Origin: Bacillota bacterium
GTDB taxonomy: Bacteria > Bacillota > Sulfobacillia > JAJZYS01 > JAJYTV01
Direction: 5' to 3'
DNA length: 13,891 bases
Assembly: GCA_021810725.1 (NCBI GenBank)
Contig: JAJZIE010000041.1
Span: forward strand, 1-13,891
Shown here: one piece after another, positions 13,237-13,891 of the stretch
Numbering within the stretch: the stretch's first letter is position 1
How the letters are laid out: each line of letters opens with the position of its first letter
Made by a program: the position numbers and the translations under genes
The notes under the pieces: generated by a model
The model's input: only the letters and a program-made list of their open reading frames with translations
Told to the model about the DNA's origin: nothing
Database searches by the model: none

Positions 13237-13891
13237 CAAGGTTGTGGGCTCTGCTCGAATGCCGGCGTCCTGGGGACGCGCCAGACGATGCTGCCCGTGG
13301 ATGAGGCGGCGATCGGCGGCCCCAGCGTTGCGTTGATCTGACGCAGGGCCTCCTGCGGAATGGTCGTCGAACCGTAGTTCGGCCGCGGCAGGTAGTAGAG
13401 CCGCGTGACGTGCAGCCGCATCAGGTCGTCGACCAGGATCGTCTGGTAGATCTCGGGCGCGAGGTTCGGGTTCAAAAGCACCTGCACGCCTTGCAGCTGC
13501 TGCTGGCGGCTCAGGCTGTTGTCGTTGTGCCCGTAGACATTGGCGACCGGGAAGCTGTAATCGGCCTCCTGCAGCATCTGCATGGTCTCGGGGAACGCCC
13601 GGGTGAGCACGTAGGTGGGCTGTCCGCGCAGCGCCTTCGCCACCGCGGTCTGCGGCGCCATGTCGACGGTGGCCTGCGGCAAGGTGGTGTTGGGGTAGGG
13701 AAGGACCGGCAGCCACGTGGCGATCATCAGGCCGAAGAGCCAGTACGGTCTGCGACCGGCGGTGGCGCTGCCGCTGCGCAGGTAGTCCTCGATCGCGAGC
13801 ACCGAGATGGCCACGACGGCGAGATCGGTGTAGAGCATGAGGCGCGTCGGCAGGAGGTCCTTGATGAAGGGCAGCAGGGAAACGGCGGCCC
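13236..13891 (-). CDS. C-terminal part of a polytopic membrane protein (possibly GT-C glycosyltransferase-like), cut by window edge
   Basis: The frame is open to the right edge, so at least 217 C-terminal residues are visible and the start is missing. The N-terminal part seen here has an LLPTRLMLYTDLAVVAISVLAI hydrophobic helix after a conserved-looking PTR. A second helix, YWLFGLMIATWLPVLPYP, then leads into a soluble tail of about 150 residues without cysteines (FPETMQMLQEADYSFPVANVYG; LHVTRLYYLPRPNYG). Multi-helix proteins with a C-terminal extracytoplasmic domain of this kind are often GT-C-fold glycosyltransferases or related lipid-linked sugar enzymes, but I cannot assign a family. An internal ATG at 13838 would give 200 residues and is probably not the real start. 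Confidence 0.7.
   Translation of the reverse strand, partial: AAVSLLPFIKDLLPTRLMLYTDLAVVAISVLAIEDYLRSGSATAGRRPYWLFGLMIATWLPVLPYPNTTLPQATVDMAPQTAVAKALRGQPTYVLTRAFPETMQMLQEADYSFPVANVYGHNDNSLSRQQQLQGVQVLLNPNLAPEIYQTILVDDLMRLHVTRLYYLPRPNYGSTTIPQEALRQINATLGPPIAASSTGSIVWRVPRTPAFEQSPQP

Noticed and set aside
11911..13716. 601-residue minus-strand open frame antisense to the HD-GYP gene
   Set aside because: It spans two recognised genes and a perfect hairpin, with low-complexity composition. The HD-GYP protein on the other strand has all its family motifs.

Overview
The window is about 13.9 kb of GC-rich DNA (roughly two thirds G+C by eye), densely coding on both strands, with GTG and TTG starts and strong GGAGG-type ribosome binding sites. 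The gene content fits a GC-rich, aerobic, monoderm (Gram-positive) bacterium, most likely a high-GC Bacillota lineage: a caa3-type cytochrome oxidase whose subunit II is a lipoprotein with a fused cytochrome c domain, a PspA-PspAA pair, and a YtrA-type GntR regulator inside an ABC-2 transporter operon. I cannot name a species, and another GC-rich phylum is not excluded.

Layout. 1-1921 (minus): cytochrome c oxidase subunits II (coxB/ctaC) and I (coxA/ctaD, cut by the window edge), with a convincing promoter at 2036-2064 and a leader of about 108 nt. About 2199-3014 (plus): a Mrp/NBP35-like P-loop ATPase that has lost the P-loop lysines and the C-terminal third of the family. It runs tail-to-tail into, and overlaps, iadA (2909-4153, minus; isoaspartyl dipeptidase). 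Divergent from iadA is pspA-pspAA (4273-5252, plus), a membrane-stress pair with a 1-nt stop/start offset. Next is an HD-GYP protein with a broken HD motif (5422-6540, plus), convergent with an MFS transporter (6542-7732, minus).

7976-11732 (plus) is a tight five-gene operon: ABC ATPase, two ABC-2 permeases, a GntR/YtrA-type repressor and a second ABC ATPase. Before it lie a -35/-10 pair and a perfect 14-bp palindrome that is a plausible autoregulatory operator. After a non-coding stretch of about 340 bp comes a second HD-GYP protein (12070-13200, plus). It is clearly a paralogue of the first but keeps all the catalytic motifs. A 15-bp perfect hairpin separates it from a convergent, partial membrane protein at the right edge.

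How the genes may work together (inference): several modules concern the cell envelope and energy state, namely the terminal oxidase, PspA membrane protection, ABC-2 export under a GntR repressor, and MFS efflux. The two HD-GYP proteins, one apparently catalytic and one apparently not, suggest a c-di-GMP degradation/sensing pair. The most unusual items are the HD-GYP pair, the degenerate Mrp-like ATPase overlapping iadA, and the second ABC ATPase with Gln in place of the switch histidine and no permease of its own. I saw no CRISPR array, insertion sequence, tRNA or rRNA.
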